Shown: one piece after another, positions 1 through 9,998 of the stretch
Position numbering within the stretch: position 1 is the first letter of the stretch
Layout: each line of letters starts with the position of its first letter
DNA from: Variovorax paradoxus
GTDB taxonomy: Bacteria > Pseudomonadota > Gammaproteobacteria > Burkholderiales > Burkholderiaceae_C
Assembly (NCBI GenBank): GCA_016806145.1
Contig: CP063167.1
Location: forward strand, 1,918,501 to 1,982,500
DNA length: 64,000 bases
Direction of reading: 5' to 3'
Translations under genes and position numbers: made by a program
Notes under the pieces: generated by a model
What the model saw: the letters and a program-made list of their open reading frames with translations, nothing else
Told to the model about the DNA's origin: nothing
Databases searched by the model: none

Positions 1-1395
1 GGCCGGCACTTCTCGACCTTCTATCCGCCCGACGTGGCCGCCAGCGGCTGGCCCGCGCAGGAGCTGCGCAATGCGCTGCGCGACGGCCGCTTCGAGGACG
101 AGGGCTGGCGCGTGCGCAAGGACGGCAGCCGCTTCTGGGCCAGCGTGGTCATCACGGCGCTGTACGACGCGGCGGGTCACCACAAGGGCTTCGCCAAGGT
201 CACGCGCGACCTCAGCGAGCGCCGGCGCATCACCGCGCTGGAGGACGAGGGGCGGCGCATGGCCACCTTCCTCGCGATGCTCGGGCACGAGCTGCGCAAT
301 CCGCTCGCACCGATCTCGAATGCGCTCGAGCTGCTCAAGCGCGAGAAGATCGAGTCGCGCATCTTCAACAGCACGCGCGACATCATCGACCGGCAGCTGC
401 GGCAGATGACCCGGCTGATCGACGACCTGCTCGACGTGGGCCGCATCACCAGCGGCAAGATCCACCTCGAGGCCAAGCCCGTGCGGCTGCGCGACGTGAT
501 CCACGACGCGGTCGAGACGGTGCGCCCGCTGGTGGCGCTGAAGTCGCAGCAACTCGACCTTCAGGTCGACGGCGCCGACCCCTGGGTCACCGGCGACCGC
601 GCGCGGCTGGTGCAGGTGGTCAGCAACCTCGTGCACAACGCCGCCAAGTTCACCGACAGCGGCGGGCGCATCGAGCTGCGGCTCGGCGCCGGCCCCGCCG
701 CGCCCGGCGTCGCGGGCGCCAGTGCGATCGAGGCCGAGATCGCGGTGCGCGACACCGGCCCGGGCATCGCGCCGCAGGACATCCACCGCATCTTCGACCT
801 GTTCGTGCAGGGCGAGCAGGATGCCGCGCGTTCCAAGGGCGGGCTCGGCCTCGGGCTGAGCCTGGTGCAGCAGCTGGTGGCGCTGCATGGCGGCCGGGTC
901 AGCGTGTTCAGCAGCGGACGCGCGGGCGAGGGCAGCGAATTCATCGTCAACCTCGCGGCCGTGGCCGAGCCGCTCGCGGGCGAGGGCGCCTCGGGCCGGG
1001 CGCCCGGCGAACGGCTGGTGCTGGTGGTCGACGACAACCAGGACGCCGCCGAGACCATGGCGCTGCTGATGGACGCGCTGGGCTACGCCAGCGCGGTCGT
1101 GCACGACGGCTTCGCGGCCATCGAGGCGGTCAAGACCGGCCGGCCCGACGTCGTGCTGCTCGACATCGGCCTGCCCGGCATCGATGGCCACGAGGTCGCG
1201 CGCCGGCTGCGCGCCGAGCTGGTCGACCCGCCCGCGCTGATCGCCGTGACCGGCTACGGCCAGCCCAGCGACCGCGACACCAGCTTCGAGACCGGCTTCC
1301 TCGGCCACCTGACCAAGCCGGTGGACGTGGACCGGCTGGCGCGGATGCTGGAGCGGCTGTTCCAGGACCAGCAAGCCGGCGCTGCGGCGGGTTGA
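1..1395 (+). CDS. hybrid sensor histidine kinase/response regulator (5' truncated by window edge)
   Basis: The reading frame is open from base 1, so the N-terminus lies outside the window. Counting from base 1, the visible part begins in the end of a PAS/PAC sensor domain (to about residue 75), followed by a HisKA domain with phospho-acceptor His96 in the segment [11 protein letters not shown], an HATPase_c domain with an N-box near LVHNAAKF and glycine-rich G boxes near [12 protein letters not shown], and a C-terminal receiver domain with phospho-acceptor Asp388 in LLDIGLPG. This is the usual order of a hybrid kinase that passes phosphate from His to an attached REC domain. No output domain is present, so the partner is unknown. 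It is probably cytoplasmic in the visible part; membrane segments could lie upstream. Confidence 0.93.
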   Translation, partial: GRHFSTFYPPDVAASGWPAQELRNALRDGRFEDEGWRVRKDGSRFWASVVITALYDAAGHHKGFAKVTRDLSERRRITALEDEGRRMATFLAMLGHELRNPLAPISNALELLKREKIESRIFNSTRDIIDRQLRQMTRLIDDLLDVGRITSGKIHLEAKPVRLRDVIHDAVETVRPLVALKSQQLDLQVDGADPWVTGDRARLVQVVSNLVHNAAKFTDSGGRIELRLGAGPAAPGVAGASAIEAEIAVRDTGPGIAPQDIHRIFDLFVQGEQDAARSKGGLGLGLSLVQQLVALHGGRVSVFSSGRAGEGSEFIVNLAAVAEPLAGEGASGRAPGERLVLVVDDNQDAAETMALLMDALGYASAVVHDGFAAIEAVKTGRPDVVLLDIGLPGIDGHEVARRLRAELVDPPALIAVTGYGQPSDRDTSFETGFLGHLTKPVDVDRLARMLERLFQDQQAGAAAG

Positions 1396-1432
1396 GAGCG
1401 CGGCGGGCCCTGCCCGCACCGAGAATCCCCGC

Positions 1433-1768
1433 ATGGACCTGCTCAAGACCTTCGCCCTCTTCGTCGCCACCGCGCTGGCCGAGATCGTGGGCTGCTACCT
1501 GCCCTACCTCTGGTTGCGCCAGGGCCATTCGGCCTGGCTGCTGCTGCCCGCGGCGCTCTCGCTGGCGCTGTTCGCCTGGCTGCTGACCCTGCATCCGACC
1601 GCGGCGGGCCGGGTGTACGCGGCCTACGGCGGGGTCTACATCGGCGTGGCGGTGCTGTGGCTCTGGGCGGTCGACAAGGTGCAGCCGAGCGTGACCGACT
1701 GGGTGGGCGTGGGGGTCAGCCTGCTCGGCATGTTCATCGTCATGGCCGGGCCGCGGCTGGCGCGCTGA
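1433..1768 (+). CDS. YnfA/UPF0060 family small membrane protein
   Basis: The 111-residue protein consists almost entirely of four hydrophobic segments with short loops. The conserved features of the UPF0060/YnfA family are visible: an Ala-Glu-Ile-Val-Gly-Cys-Tyr motif in helix 1, the [19 protein letters not shown] loop-helix and a C-terminal GVxxxLxGMxIV helix. YnfA relatives are SMR-like inner membrane proteins implicated in drug or cation efflux, but the role in most bacteria is not settled. It starts 37 bases after the kinase stop and may be read from the same transcript. Length matches the family (about 108-110 residues). Confidence 0.9.
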   Translation: MDLLKTFALFVATALAEIVGCYLPYLWLRQGHSAWLLLPAALSLALFAWLLTLHPTAAGRVYAAYGGVYIGVAVLWLWAVDKVQPSVTDWVGVGVSLLGMFIVMAGPRLAR

Positions 1769-2692
<924 letters not shown>

Positions 2693-2732
2693 CTTTCTTC
2701 AGACCGTCATGCGGGGCTGCGAGCATCCCCGC

Positions 2733-2969
2733 ATGTTCGGCCCTCTCATTTCCATCGCGCTGACGGTGGAACAGCACGACACGAGCGAGTACTACTGGGT
2801 GCTGCTCGAGTCGTTCGACGGTTCGCCCGAGTACGAGCGCCTGCTCGAAGCCGCGGCGGGATTCTCCACCTACCTCGATGCGCTCCAGGCCGGCTTCGCC
2901 GTGCTCAAGGGGCTGTCGGAGGATCTCGCGGTCGGTCCGCGTGACGAGAGGCGCTCGCGCTTTCTCTGA
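2733..2969 (+). CDS. small conserved-looking protein of unknown function
   Basis: An open frame of 78 residues rich in acidic and aromatic residues (TVEQHDTSEYYWVLLESFDG), with no signal peptide, membrane helix or metal motif. It lies 40 bases after kdsA and 54 bases before the DAHP synthase, on the same strand. An in-frame ATG at 2709 would add eight residues; I prefer 2733 because a typical protein-like sequence starts there. I do not recognise the family. The codon usage resembles the neighbours, which favours a real gene, but evidence is limited to the open frame and position. Confidence 0.6.
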   Translation: MFGPLISIALTVEQHDTSEYYWVLLESFDGSPEYERLLEAAAGFSTYLDALQAGFAVLKGLSEDLAVGPRDERRSRFL

Positions 2970-3023
2970 GGGCCGCGGATGCGTTCGGGGACAATTGACC
3001 GGCCCCGACATTCATCCACGACC

Positions 3024-4148
3024 ATGCCCCGCCTCGACGACCCCCTCCACGACGCCGAAATCGGCTCCCGCGACAGCACGCTCGAGACCACCCGCATCGA
3101 CGACGTGCGCATCGGCGCCGTGCGCCCGCTCATGACCCCCGCACTGCTGCAGGAGCGCGTGCCCGTGCGCGACAACACCCTGGCGCTGGTCGAGGGCGCC
3201 CGCGCCGCGATCGCCGACGTGCTGCACGGCCGCGACGACCGGCTGGTGGTGGTGGTCGGCCCGTGCTCGATCCACGACCACGACCAGGCCATCGAGTACG
3301 CGCAGCGCCTGAAGAAGGTGGCCGATTCGCTGCAGGACGACCTGCTGATCGTGATGCGCGCCTACTTCGAGAAGCCGCGCACCACGGTGGGCTGGAAGGG
3401 CTACATCAACGACCCGCACCTCGACGGCAGCTTCGCCATCAACGAAGGCCTGGAGCGCGCGCGGCGCCTGCTGCTCGAGCTCACCACGCTGGGCCTTCCG
3501 ACCGGCACCGAGTTCCTCGACCTCCTGAGCCCGCAGTTCATCGCCGACCTGATCGCCTGGGGCGCCATCGGCGCGCGCACCACCGAGAGCCAGAGCCACC
3601 GGCAGCTGGCCTCGGGCCTGAGCTGCCCGGTCGGCTTCAAGAACGGCACCGACGGCAGCGTCAAGGTCGCGGCCGGCGCCATCCTCGCGGCCCGCGCGCC
3701 GCATGCCTTCATGGGCATGACCAAGATGGGCATGGCGGCGATCTTCGAGACCCGCGGCAACGACGACTGCCACGTGATCCTGCGCGGCGGCAAGGCGCCC
3801 AACTATTCGGCCGCCGACGTCGAGTCCAGCTGCCAGGCGCTGCTGGCCAACGGCCTGAGGCCGCAGGTCATGATCGACGTCTCGCACGGCAACAGCAGCA
3901 AGCAGCACCAGCGGCAGATCGTGGTGGCCGAGGACGTCGCGGCGCAGATCGCGGGTGGCGAGCGGCGCATCACCGGCCTCATGATCGAGAGCCATCTCGA
4001 GGAAGGGCGGCAGGACCTCCAGCCCGGCGTGGCGCTCAAGCGCGGCGTGTCGATCACCGATGCCTGCATCGGGTTCGCGCAGACGGTGCCGGTGCTCGAG
4101 GGGCTGGCGTCTGCGGTGAAGGCGCGGCGGCGGTTGGCGAAGGGCTGA
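3024..4148 (+). CDS. aroG: 3-deoxy-7-phosphoheptulonate (DAHP) synthase, class I AroF/G/H type
   Basis: The enzyme condenses phosphoenolpyruvate with erythrose 4-phosphate, the first step of the shikimate pathway to aromatic amino acids. The 374-residue protein shows the class I (AroFGH) signature: GPCSIHD with metal-ligand Cys81, EKPRTTVGWKGYINDPHLDGS, GARTTESQSHRQLASG, GFKNGTDGS, and the C-terminal DVSHGNSSKQH with ESHLEEG. The N-terminal extension carrying the feedback-inhibition region is present. An earlier in-frame ATG at 2979 would add 15 residues, but the ATG at 3024 fits the family start better. Which aromatic amino acid inhibits it cannot be told from sequence alone. Confidence 0.95.
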   Translation: MPRLDDPLHDAEIGSRDSTLETTRIDDVRIGAVRPLMTPALLQERVPVRDNTLALVEGARAAIADVLHGRDDRLVVVVGPCSIHDHDQAIEYAQRLKKVADSLQDDLLIVMRAYFEKPRTTVGWKGYINDPHLDGSFAINEGLERARRLLLELTTLGLPTGTEFLDLLSPQFIADLIAWGAIGARTTESQSHRQLASGLSCPVGFKNGTDGSVKVAAGAILAARAPHAFMGMTKMGMAAIFETRGNDDCHVILRGGKAPNYSAADVESSCQALLANGLRPQVMIDVSHGNSSKQHQRQIVVAEDVAAQIAGGERRITGLMIESHLEEGRQDLQPGVALKRGVSITDACIGFAQTVPVLEGLASAVKARRRLAKG

Positions 4149-4167
4149 GGTCGGGGCGTTCAGGAAA

Positions 4168-4282
4168 GCGGGATCGGGCAGCCGAACGCAGAAGAAATAC
4201 AAAAGCTACGCAGAGGTCGCAGAAGGAAGAAGAACAATCGAATTCTCTTCTGCGACTTCTGCGTTCGGCTGCCCGATCCCGC
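4168..4282. repeat. 27-bp perfect inverted repeat with nested second hairpin between convergent genes
   Basis: Bases 4168-4194 are the exact reverse complement of 4256-4282 (27 of 27). The 61-base loop contains a second, imperfect stem between 4209-4228 and about 4244-4262, which competes with the outer stem because both use the CTTCTGCG stretch. It fills the gap between the converging aroG and quinone reductase genes, so it can act as a bidirectional terminator, but it is longer than needed for that. Several copies of the CTTCTGCG/CGCAGAAG word suggest an expanded or dispersed intergenic repeat. Confidence 0.75.
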
Positions 4283-4294
4283 ATTCATTCCGCT

Positions 4295-4918
4295 TCAGCC
4301 TGCGAACTCGGTAGCCGCTCGCTGCGGCGCTTCCTTCGCGAACGCGTTGCTACCAAGCCCCCGCGCGGTGACCAAGTGCGCGGCCCCGCCCTGCCCATTC
4401 ACATCGACCAGGAACTCCGAGGTCCGCACCGGCGCGCCGCAGAAATCGAAGATGCCGTGGTCGATCTGCGTGCGCATCGCCTTGTCGTAGCCGTGCCGCG
4501 CATAGGTGCCGCCGTCCGCGCCGCCGATGCCGATCAGGTGGATCGGGAGGTGGCCCAGCCGCTTGCCGAGCGAGCCGTCGGGCCGCTCGTCGTAGGCCCA
4601 GCCATTGGAGAACACGCGGTCGATCCAGCCCTTGAGCTGGCCCGGGAACGACCACCAGTAGACGGGATAGACGAGCACCAGCGCGTCGGCGCGATCGATG
4701 CGCTGCTGCTCGCGCAGCACGTCGGCTGGCAGCGGCGCCTGCAGCAGGTAGGCGGTGGCGTCGGCCTGGTTGAAGGCCGGCTGGAAGCCCTCCGCGGCGA
4801 GGTCGGCGATCTCGGTGCTGTGCTCGCCGGAGGCCGCCACGCCCTCGGCATAGGCACGCGCGACGGCATGCGTGAGCGACTGCGGGGAGGGATGGCTGAC
4901 GACGATGAGGGCATGCAT
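4295..4918 (-). CDS. NAD(P)H dehydrogenase (quinone), flavodoxin-2 / MdaB-KefF-like family
   Basis: The 207-residue protein has the flavodoxin-like fold of NQO1/MdaB/KefF enzymes: an N-terminal LIVVSHPSPQSLTHA phosphate-binding strand-loop, the diagnostic YPVYWWSFPGQLKGWIDRVF segment and a GIGGADGGTYARHGY loop. Such FAD or FMN enzymes reduce quinones or other electrophiles with NAD(P)H by two electrons. It is divergent from a TetR regulator with 78 bases between them that contain palindromes, the standard arrangement of an inducible detoxification gene under its own repressor. The inducer is unknown. Confidence 0.88.
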   Translation of the reverse strand: MHALIVVSHPSPQSLTHAVARAYAEGVAASGEHSTEIADLAAEGFQPAFNQADATAYLLQAPLPADVLREQQRIDRADALVLVYPVYWWSFPGQLKGWIDRVFSNGWAYDERPDGSLGKRLGHLPIHLIGIGGADGGTYARHGYDKAMRTQIDHGIFDFCGAPVRTSEFLVDVNGQGGAAHLVTARGLGSNAFAKEAPQRAATEFAG

Positions 4919-4944
4919 GGGGGTGGTTCCTTTGAGGTTGGGTG

Positions 4945-4993
4945 TAAACTACTTTTAGTAGTCTACGCTTCGTAGGTTACCTTTGGTAGTTTA
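4945..4993. promoter_or_regulatory. palindromic operator region between quinone reductase and tetR
   Basis: Within the divergent spacer, TAAACTAC (4945-4952) pairs with GTAGTTTA (4986-4993), ACTACT-TTT-AGTAGT is an internal palindrome near 4949-4963, and CTACG-CTT-CGTAG (4963-4975) is a third, central one. Nested symmetric sites ending next to the tetR start at 4997 fit binding of one or two TetR dimers that would repress both genes. The region is also unusually A+T-rich for this window, which fits promoter function. Confidence 0.72.
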
Positions 4994-4996
4994 AGG

Positions 4997-5605
4997 ATGT
5001 CAAGCAACCCGACGAAACCGGCCGTGCCCGCCGCGGCGAAGAAGCGCCTGCCCAAGGAGGAGCGCAACCGCCAGCTCATGGACGTGGCCTGGTCCATCGT
5101 GCGCGGCGAAGGCACCGATGCACTCACGCTGGGCTACCTGGCCGAGCGCGCGGGCGTGACCAAGCCCGTCGTCTACGACCACTTCGGCACGCGCACCGGG
5201 CTGCTCGGCGTGCTCTACGAGGAGTACGACGGCCGGCAGCACGCGCTGATGGACGCGGCCCTGCAGGCCGCGGGCCGATCGCTTCCGGCCGTGGCGAAGG
5301 TGATCGCCGCCACCTACGTCAACTGCGTGATGGAGATGGGCCGCGAGATGCCGGGCGTGAGCGCCGCGCTGGCCGGCTCGCCCGAGCTCGATGCGCTCAA
5401 GAAGGAGCACGAGGCGCTGTTCCTCGCCAAGTGCCGCGATGCGCTGCATCCCTTCGCCAGGCAGCCGCTCGCGCTGGCGGGCATGCGCGCGATGCTGGGC
5501 ACGGCGGAAGCGGTGTCGTTCGCGGCGGCCGCGGGCGAGATCGAGCCGGCGGACGCGGAGCACGAGATCTACGACGCCATCCTGCGGATCGCGCGCAGGA
5601 CCTGA
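4997..5605 (+). CDS. TetR family transcriptional regulator
   Basis: The 202-residue protein has an N-terminal TetR helix-turn-helix at about residues 35-70 (ALTLGYLAERAGVTKPVVYDHFGTR) and a variable C-terminal ligand domain with a possible TetR_C_33-like helix bundle. It most likely represses itself and the divergent quinone reductase through the palindromes at 4945-4993. The sequence AAGG directly abuts the ATG, so spacing for a ribosome binding site is short; translation may be weak or initiate differently. It converges with the next gene, with stops 22 bases apart. Confidence 0.92.
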   Translation: MSSNPTKPAVPAAAKKRLPKEERNRQLMDVAWSIVRGEGTDALTLGYLAERAGVTKPVVYDHFGTRTGLLGVLYEEYDGRQHALMDAALQAAGRSLPAVAKVIAATYVNCVMEMGREMPGVSAALAGSPELDALKKEHEALFLAKCRDALHPFARQPLALAGMRAMLGTAEAVSFAAAAGEIEPADAEHEIYDAILRIARRT

Positions 5606-5630
5606 GCTACCCGCGCCTGCGCGCGCTCAG
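5602..5630. terminator. possible bidirectional hairpin between convergent genes
   Basis: CTGAGC (5602-5607) and GCTCAG (5625-5630) form a 6-bp stem with a G+C-rich 17-base loop spanning both stop codons of the converging tetR and membrane-protein genes. There is no U-run, so intrinsic termination is uncertain. Confidence 0.3.
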
Positions 5631-6514
5631 TCTCCTTCGAGCACCGACGAGGACTCGAGCCAGAAGCCCCCGATCATGCCGACCGTGAGCGCCCCGATGG
5701 CGCCCCACAGGCTCAGGAAGGTGTGGATGTTGTAGTGCCCGGGACGCTGCGCCAGCGCGGCCGACAGCTCGGGCTCGACGATCCCGCCGAGGCCTCGCGC
5801 GGCCGCGAAATCGAAGCCGGCCGCGCCGAGGAAATGGACCGCCACCAGCAGCGGCAGCATCGTCATGAACGGCAGCCAGGCGCCGCGCACCTTGCGCCAG
5901 GCCAGCAGGTAGGCCGCCAGCAGCAGCACCGCGCCCACCACGATCGTGCCCAGCACCACCGGCCGTCGGGTCAGCGGCAGCAACAGGGGCCAGAGCCATT
6001 GCAGCGGATAGAGCGGCCATTCCGCGTTCGGCGCCAGTCCACCCGGCCGCGCGAAGGCCTGCCAGCCCAGCGCGAGCGTCACGCGTCCCACCAGCGCGGA
6101 GGCGCAGGCCACCGCCGCGATGCTCAGGCAGGCGATGCGCAGCGGCGAGCTGCGCGGCTGCGGCCACACATGCGGGGGCAGGGCCGGCATCGGCGGATCG
6201 CCCACGCGCCACGTACGCGTCGTGACGATCACGGAAGCACGCGGGGTGGCCAGCTCGCCGCGCACCAGCCAGTCGGTCGCCAGCACCGCGAGCGCGAAGG
6301 CCATCGCGGCCGTGAGCCAGGCGCAGGCGCCGGGCATCTCGACGAAGCCGAACGGCGTGAGCATCGGCAGCTCGCCATAGACGAGCCCGGCGCAGCCGTA
6401 GGCCAGCATGATCGGAACGTAGAGGATCAGGGCGGCGCGCGTCAGCAGCACGTCGCTGCGGGCCGGCTCGTCGCGCAGTGACTGGAGGCGCGACCATGCG
6501 CGGGTCAGACTCAT
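5627..6514 (-). CDS. multi-pass membrane protein of unknown function
   Basis: The 295-residue protein has about six hydrophobic segments (near residues 27-47, 61-83, 127-151, 190-212, 219-240 and 263-285). A longer loop between helices 2 and 3 holds VTTRTWRVGDPPMPALPP. I do not recognise a family. It converges on tetR and is separated from the upstream molybdoenzyme gene by 112 bases, so it may be a single transcription unit. No catalytic motif is visible. The function is unknown; transport or membrane anchoring are only possibilities. Confidence 0.8.
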   Translation of the reverse strand: MSLTRAWSRLQSLRDEPARSDVLLTRAALILYVPIMLAYGCAGLVYGELPMLTPFGFVEMPGACAWLTAAMAFALAVLATDWLVRGELATPRASVIVTTRTWRVGDPPMPALPPHVWPQPRSSPLRIACLSIAAVACASALVGRVTLALGWQAFARPGGLAPNAEWPLYPLQWLWPLLLPLTRRPVVLGTIVVGAVLLLAAYLLAWRKVRGAWLPFMTMLPLLVAVHFLGAAGFDFAAARGLGGIVEPELSAALAQRPGHYNIHTFLSLWGAIGALTVGMIGGFWLESSSVLEGD

Positions 6515-6626
6515 CGATCCAATCTTCGTGGTGTGGGCAGGGTCTCGAGGGAGGCCCGGAGGGCGCTGACATTAGCACGTCGTTTCGCGGGTGCTGCGGC
6601 AGCTGGCGCGCGGTCGATCCACGCCC

Positions 6627-8927
6627 TCAAGACGGCGCGTCGAACACCGGCGGATCGAAAGCCGTGATCGCCGGCACCTCGCCGCGCCACAACGCCACCT
6701 CCACCCGCGCGCTCTGCGCCGCGCACCCTTGCGCCAGCCGCGAGCTGCCGACATCGGGCGTCACCACGTTCGGATTGCCGTGCTTCTCAAGGCTGCCCGG
6801 TGCCTGCGCGTCGAGCGGGTCGTACCAGGCACCGGTGGCGATCTGCGCCACGCCGGGCCGCACGTCGTCGGACAGCACGGCGCCCGCGAGGAAGGCGCCG
6901 CGTGCATTGAAGACGCGCACCACGTCGCCGGCCGCGATGCCGCGCTCGCGCGCATCGTGTGCATTGAGCGTGATCGGCTCGCGGCCCTCGATCTTCGAGG
7001 CACGGCTCAGCGCGCCATGGTCGTACTGGCTGTGCAGGCGCGTCGCGGGCTGGTTCGACAGCAGCTGGATCGGCCCCTCCGGCGCCTCGGGCTCGAACCA
7101 GCGGGCATGGCCCGGGCAATCGTCGTAGCCGAAACCCGCGATGCGCTCGGAGTAGAGCTCGATGCGGCCCGAGGGCGTGGGCAGGGCATGCGCGACGGGA
7201 TCGGCGCGAAAGGGCGCGAGCAGCACCACCGGTTCGTGCGCCACCGCGTTCGTGCGGCCGATGTCGAGGCGGCCGAGTTCCCAGAAGGCATCGAACGAGG
7301 GCAGCACCAGGCCGGCGGCCTCGGCACGCGGCCGCGCGACTTCGTACAGATGCCGCAGCCATTCGCTTGCATCGCGGCCCTCGGTGTAGGCCGGCGCGAT
7401 GTCCAGCCGCTCGGCGAGCTGCGAGAGGATCGTGTAGTCGTCGCGCGCCTCTCCCACGGGCGCGATCGCCGCATGCATCGCGACCATGAAGCGCTCGCTG
7501 CCCGCGCTGCCGATGTCGTCGCGCTCCAGCGTGGTGGTGGCGGGCAGCACGATGTCGGAATGCCGGGCCTGCGCGGTCCAGTATTGCTCGTGCGTGATCA
7601 CGGTCTCGGGACGGCGCCAGGCCTCGAGGGTGCGGTTGAGGTCCTGGTGATGGTGGAACACGTTGCCGCCGGCCCAGTACACGAGGCGGATGTCGGGGTA
7701 GTGGTGCCGGCCGCCGTTGTAGTCGAAGGGCGCGCCGGGGTTCAGCAGCATGTCGGCGATGCGCGCGACCGGAATGAAGTCGGCCACCGGGTTCACGCCC
7801 TGCGGCAGGCGCGCGCCCGAGAAGCTGCCGTGGCCGCTGCCGATGTAGTTCATGCAGCCGTAGCCCAGGCCGAAGCCGCCGCCCGGCAGGCCGATCTGCC
7901 CGAGCAGGGTGGCGAGGGTGACGGTCATCCAGAACGGCTGCTCGCCGTGCCGCGCGCGCTGCAGCGAGTAGGTGCAGTTCACCAGCGTGCGGCTGCGGGC
8001 CATGCGGCGCGCGAGCGTGGCGATGGCTTCGGCCGCGATACCGCAGCGCTCGGCGGCCCAGGCCGGTGTCTTGGGCACGCCGTCGGCGCGGCCCAGGATG
8101 TAGTCGCGCGCTTGGTCGAAGCCGACCGCGTGGCTGCGGCAGAAGGCCTCGTCGTGCAGGCCCTCGTCGATCAGCACGAAGGCCAGGCCCAGCATCAGCG
8201 CGGTGTCGGTGCCGGGGCGCAGCGGCAGCCATTCGGCATCGGGCACGGCATCGAGGTCGGCACGCACAGGGCTGACGTTGACGAAGCGCGTGCGGCCAGA
8301 TGCCGCCATGCGCCGCAGCGCGGGCGCCACGCCATGGTCGCTCGCGCCGCCGGGGCTGACCTGCGTGTTGCGCAGCGGCAGGCCGCCGAAGGCCACGAAC
8401 AGTTCGCAGTGCCGTTCGAGCACGTCCCAGCTCGTGTGGTTCTGCAGCAGCGCGTCCATGCCGTCGACGATGTGCGGCAGCAGCACGCGGCCGGCGCCGA
8501 GGCTGTAGCTGTCCTTGCTGTACACGTAGCCGCCGAAGGCGTTGAGGAAGCGGTGCAGCTGGCTCTGCGCATGGTGGAAGCGGCCCGCGCTCGACCAGCC
8601 GTAGCTGCCGCCGTAGATCGCCCGGTTGCCATGCGCCTGCTTCACGCGCCGCAGCTCCTGGGCCACGAGGTCGAGCGCCTCGTCCCACGGCAGCTCGACG
8701 AAGGCCTCGCGCCCGCGCCGGTCGCCGCTGCGGTGCCGCGTGGCGGCATCGAGAAAACCGCGGCGCACCGCGGGGCGCCGCACGCGCGTGGGCGAATCGA
8801 CCGCGCCGACCATCGAGGCGCCGATGGGCGAGGGCGCCGCGTCCCATTCGGCGGGACGCATGGCCACGAGGCGGCCGTTCTCGACCACGGGGCGATACAC
8901 GCCCCAGTGGGTGGATGTCAGCGGCAT
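6627..8927 (-). CDS. molybdopterin oxidoreductase, BisC/TorZ-like S/N-oxide reductase
   Basis: The 766-residue protein matches the DMSO-reductase family of bis-MGD enzymes, close in length to E. coli BisC (777). It lacks the N-terminal Fe-S cysteine cluster and any Tat signal, as expected for the cytoplasmic BisC group that reduces biotin sulfoxide and methionine sulfoxide. The segment GGSYGWSSAGRFHHAQ (about residues 106-121) corresponds to the region that supplies the Mo-coordinating serine. C-terminal LNAHDARERGIAAGDVVRV is the molydop_binding domain. It lies 22 bases upstream of the leftward SsuA-like gene's stop, at the end of the ssuCBA-like run, so it is probably the last gene of that operon and may handle a sulfoxide or N-oxide imported by it. 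Confidence 0.9.
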   Translation of the reverse strand: MPLTSTHWGVYRPVVENGRLVAMRPAEWDAAPSPIGASMVGAVDSPTRVRRPAVRRGFLDAATRHRSGDRRGREAFVELPWDEALDLVAQELRRVKQAHGNRAIYGGSYGWSSAGRFHHAQSQLHRFLNAFGGYVYSKDSYSLGAGRVLLPHIVDGMDALLQNHTSWDVLERHCELFVAFGGLPLRNTQVSPGGASDHGVAPALRRMAASGRTRFVNVSPVRADLDAVPDAEWLPLRPGTDTALMLGLAFVLIDEGLHDEAFCRSHAVGFDQARDYILGRADGVPKTPAWAAERCGIAAEAIATLARRMARSRTLVNCTYSLQRARHGEQPFWMTVTLATLLGQIGLPGGGFGLGYGCMNYIGSGHGSFSGARLPQGVNPVADFIPVARIADMLLNPGAPFDYNGGRHHYPDIRLVYWAGGNVFHHHQDLNRTLEAWRRPETVITHEQYWTAQARHSDIVLPATTTLERDDIGSAGSERFMVAMHAAIAPVGEARDDYTILSQLAERLDIAPAYTEGRDASEWLRHLYEVARPRAEAAGLVLPSFDAFWELGRLDIGRTNAVAHEPVVLLAPFRADPVAHALPTPSGRIELYSERIAGFGYDDCPGHARWFEPEAPEGPIQLLSNQPATRLHSQYDHGALSRASKIEGREPITLNAHDARERGIAAGDVVRVFNARGAFLAGAVLSDDVRPGVAQIATGAWYDPLDAQAPGSLEKHGNPNVVTPDVGSSRLAQGCAAQSARVEVALWRGEVPAITAFDPPVFDAPS

Positions 8928-8949
8928 GGGCCGGAACTCCGCGCGTTCC

Positions 8950-9957
8950 TCACAGCCGCGCGAGGTAGTCCGTGACCTTGGCCTTCTGCGGCAGGATCTT
9001 GCGCTCCGACAACCAGTCGGAGGCCTTCTGGAATTCCTGCAGGAACTTCGCGTCCTGCACGCCGCGCACGTCCCAGCGGCGCTTGAGCTTGACCAGCGTG
9101 TCGCGCACCGCGTCGCTGTAGCCGGCGTCCTGCTGGTTCAGCGTCTCGGCTTCCACCGGATGCTCGCTGATCCACTTCGCCTCGGCCGCGTAGGCCGCGT
9201 TCACGGCGCGCACGATGGCCACGTTCTCCTCGGCGAACTTGCGGTGCGTGACGTAGGAGTTGAAGTCGATCAGGAAGTCGAGGTCGCGGCCCTCGAAGAA
9301 GACGTCGTGCGCCTTGTACTCGGTGCGCGCGATGTCCACGCCCGGGCTCCACATCGACCAGGCGTCGATCTTGCCCTGCGCGAAGGCCGGGCCGGCGTCG
9401 GGCGGATTGAGGTAGACGAACTTGACCTTGCTGCGGTCGATGTTGTGCTTCTCGAGCGCGGCCACCAGCAGGAACTCGCCGAGGCCCGAGCGGTTGACCG
9501 CGACCGACTTGCCCACCAGGTCCTGCACCTTGTCGATGCCCGAGCCGTCCTTGGCGATGATCGCGGTGCTGCGCGGCTCGACGATGGCGAACTGCGTGAA
9601 CACCAGCGGCGAGCCCGCGAGCATGGCGGCCAGCGCGGGCGTGGTGCTGCCGCCGAAGCCGAAGTCGGCGCTGCCGCCGGTCACGGCCTGCAGCGAGGGT
9701 GCATGGTTGGGGAAGGGGCCGATCCACTGCACCTTGATGCCGTCCTTGGCGAGCAGCTTCTCGAACTCGCCGCGGTTCTTGGCCAGCGCGGGCAGGCCGC
9801 CGCGGCCCCAGGTGAGTCGCACGGTGTCGGTGTTGCGCGTGGCCTTGGCCGGGCCGGCGGCCTGCGCATGGGCCAGGCCCGTGGCGAGGGCGCCGGCGCC
9901 GACGACGGCGGTCTGCAGGAAGCTGCGGCGCGAGGCCGGGGAGAACGAGGAGGTCAT
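8950..9957 (-). CDS. ssuA: ABC transporter substrate-binding protein, aliphatic sulfonate type (SsuA-like)
   Basis: The 335-residue protein has a twin-arginine signal (SRRSFLQ, residues 9-15, followed by a hydrophobic stretch ending in AHAQ), so it is probably exported folded to the periplasm. The mature part belongs to the NrtA/SsuA/TauA-like periplasmic-binding fold: RLTWGRGGLPALAKNRGEFEK, GGSADFGFGGSTTPA and KVKFVYLNPPDAGPAFAQGKIDAWSMWSPG are typical. It should deliver a sulfonate or related anion to the adjacent permease and ATPase. The frame stays open upstream, but the ATG at 9957 fits the signal peptide. The leader before it is pyrimidine-rich on the coding strand and shows no clear Shine-Dalgarno. 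Confidence 0.9.
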   Translation of the reverse strand: MTSSFSPASRRSFLQTAVVGAGALATGLAHAQAAGPAKATRNTDTVRLTWGRGGLPALAKNRGEFEKLLAKDGIKVQWIGPFPNHAPSLQAVTGGSADFGFGGSTTPALAAMLAGSPLVFTQFAIVEPRSTAIIAKDGSGIDKVQDLVGKSVAVNRSGLGEFLLVAALEKHNIDRSKVKFVYLNPPDAGPAFAQGKIDAWSMWSPGVDIARTEYKAHDVFFEGRDLDFLIDFNSYVTHRKFAEENVAIVRAVNAAYAAEAKWISEHPVEAETLNQQDAGYSDAVRDTLVKLKRRWDVRGVQDAKFLQEFQKASDWLSERKILPQKAKVTDYLARL

Positions 9958-9998
9958 GAAGAGAGAAGGCCGGTGAAGAAAGGAAAACGAAAAGAGGG

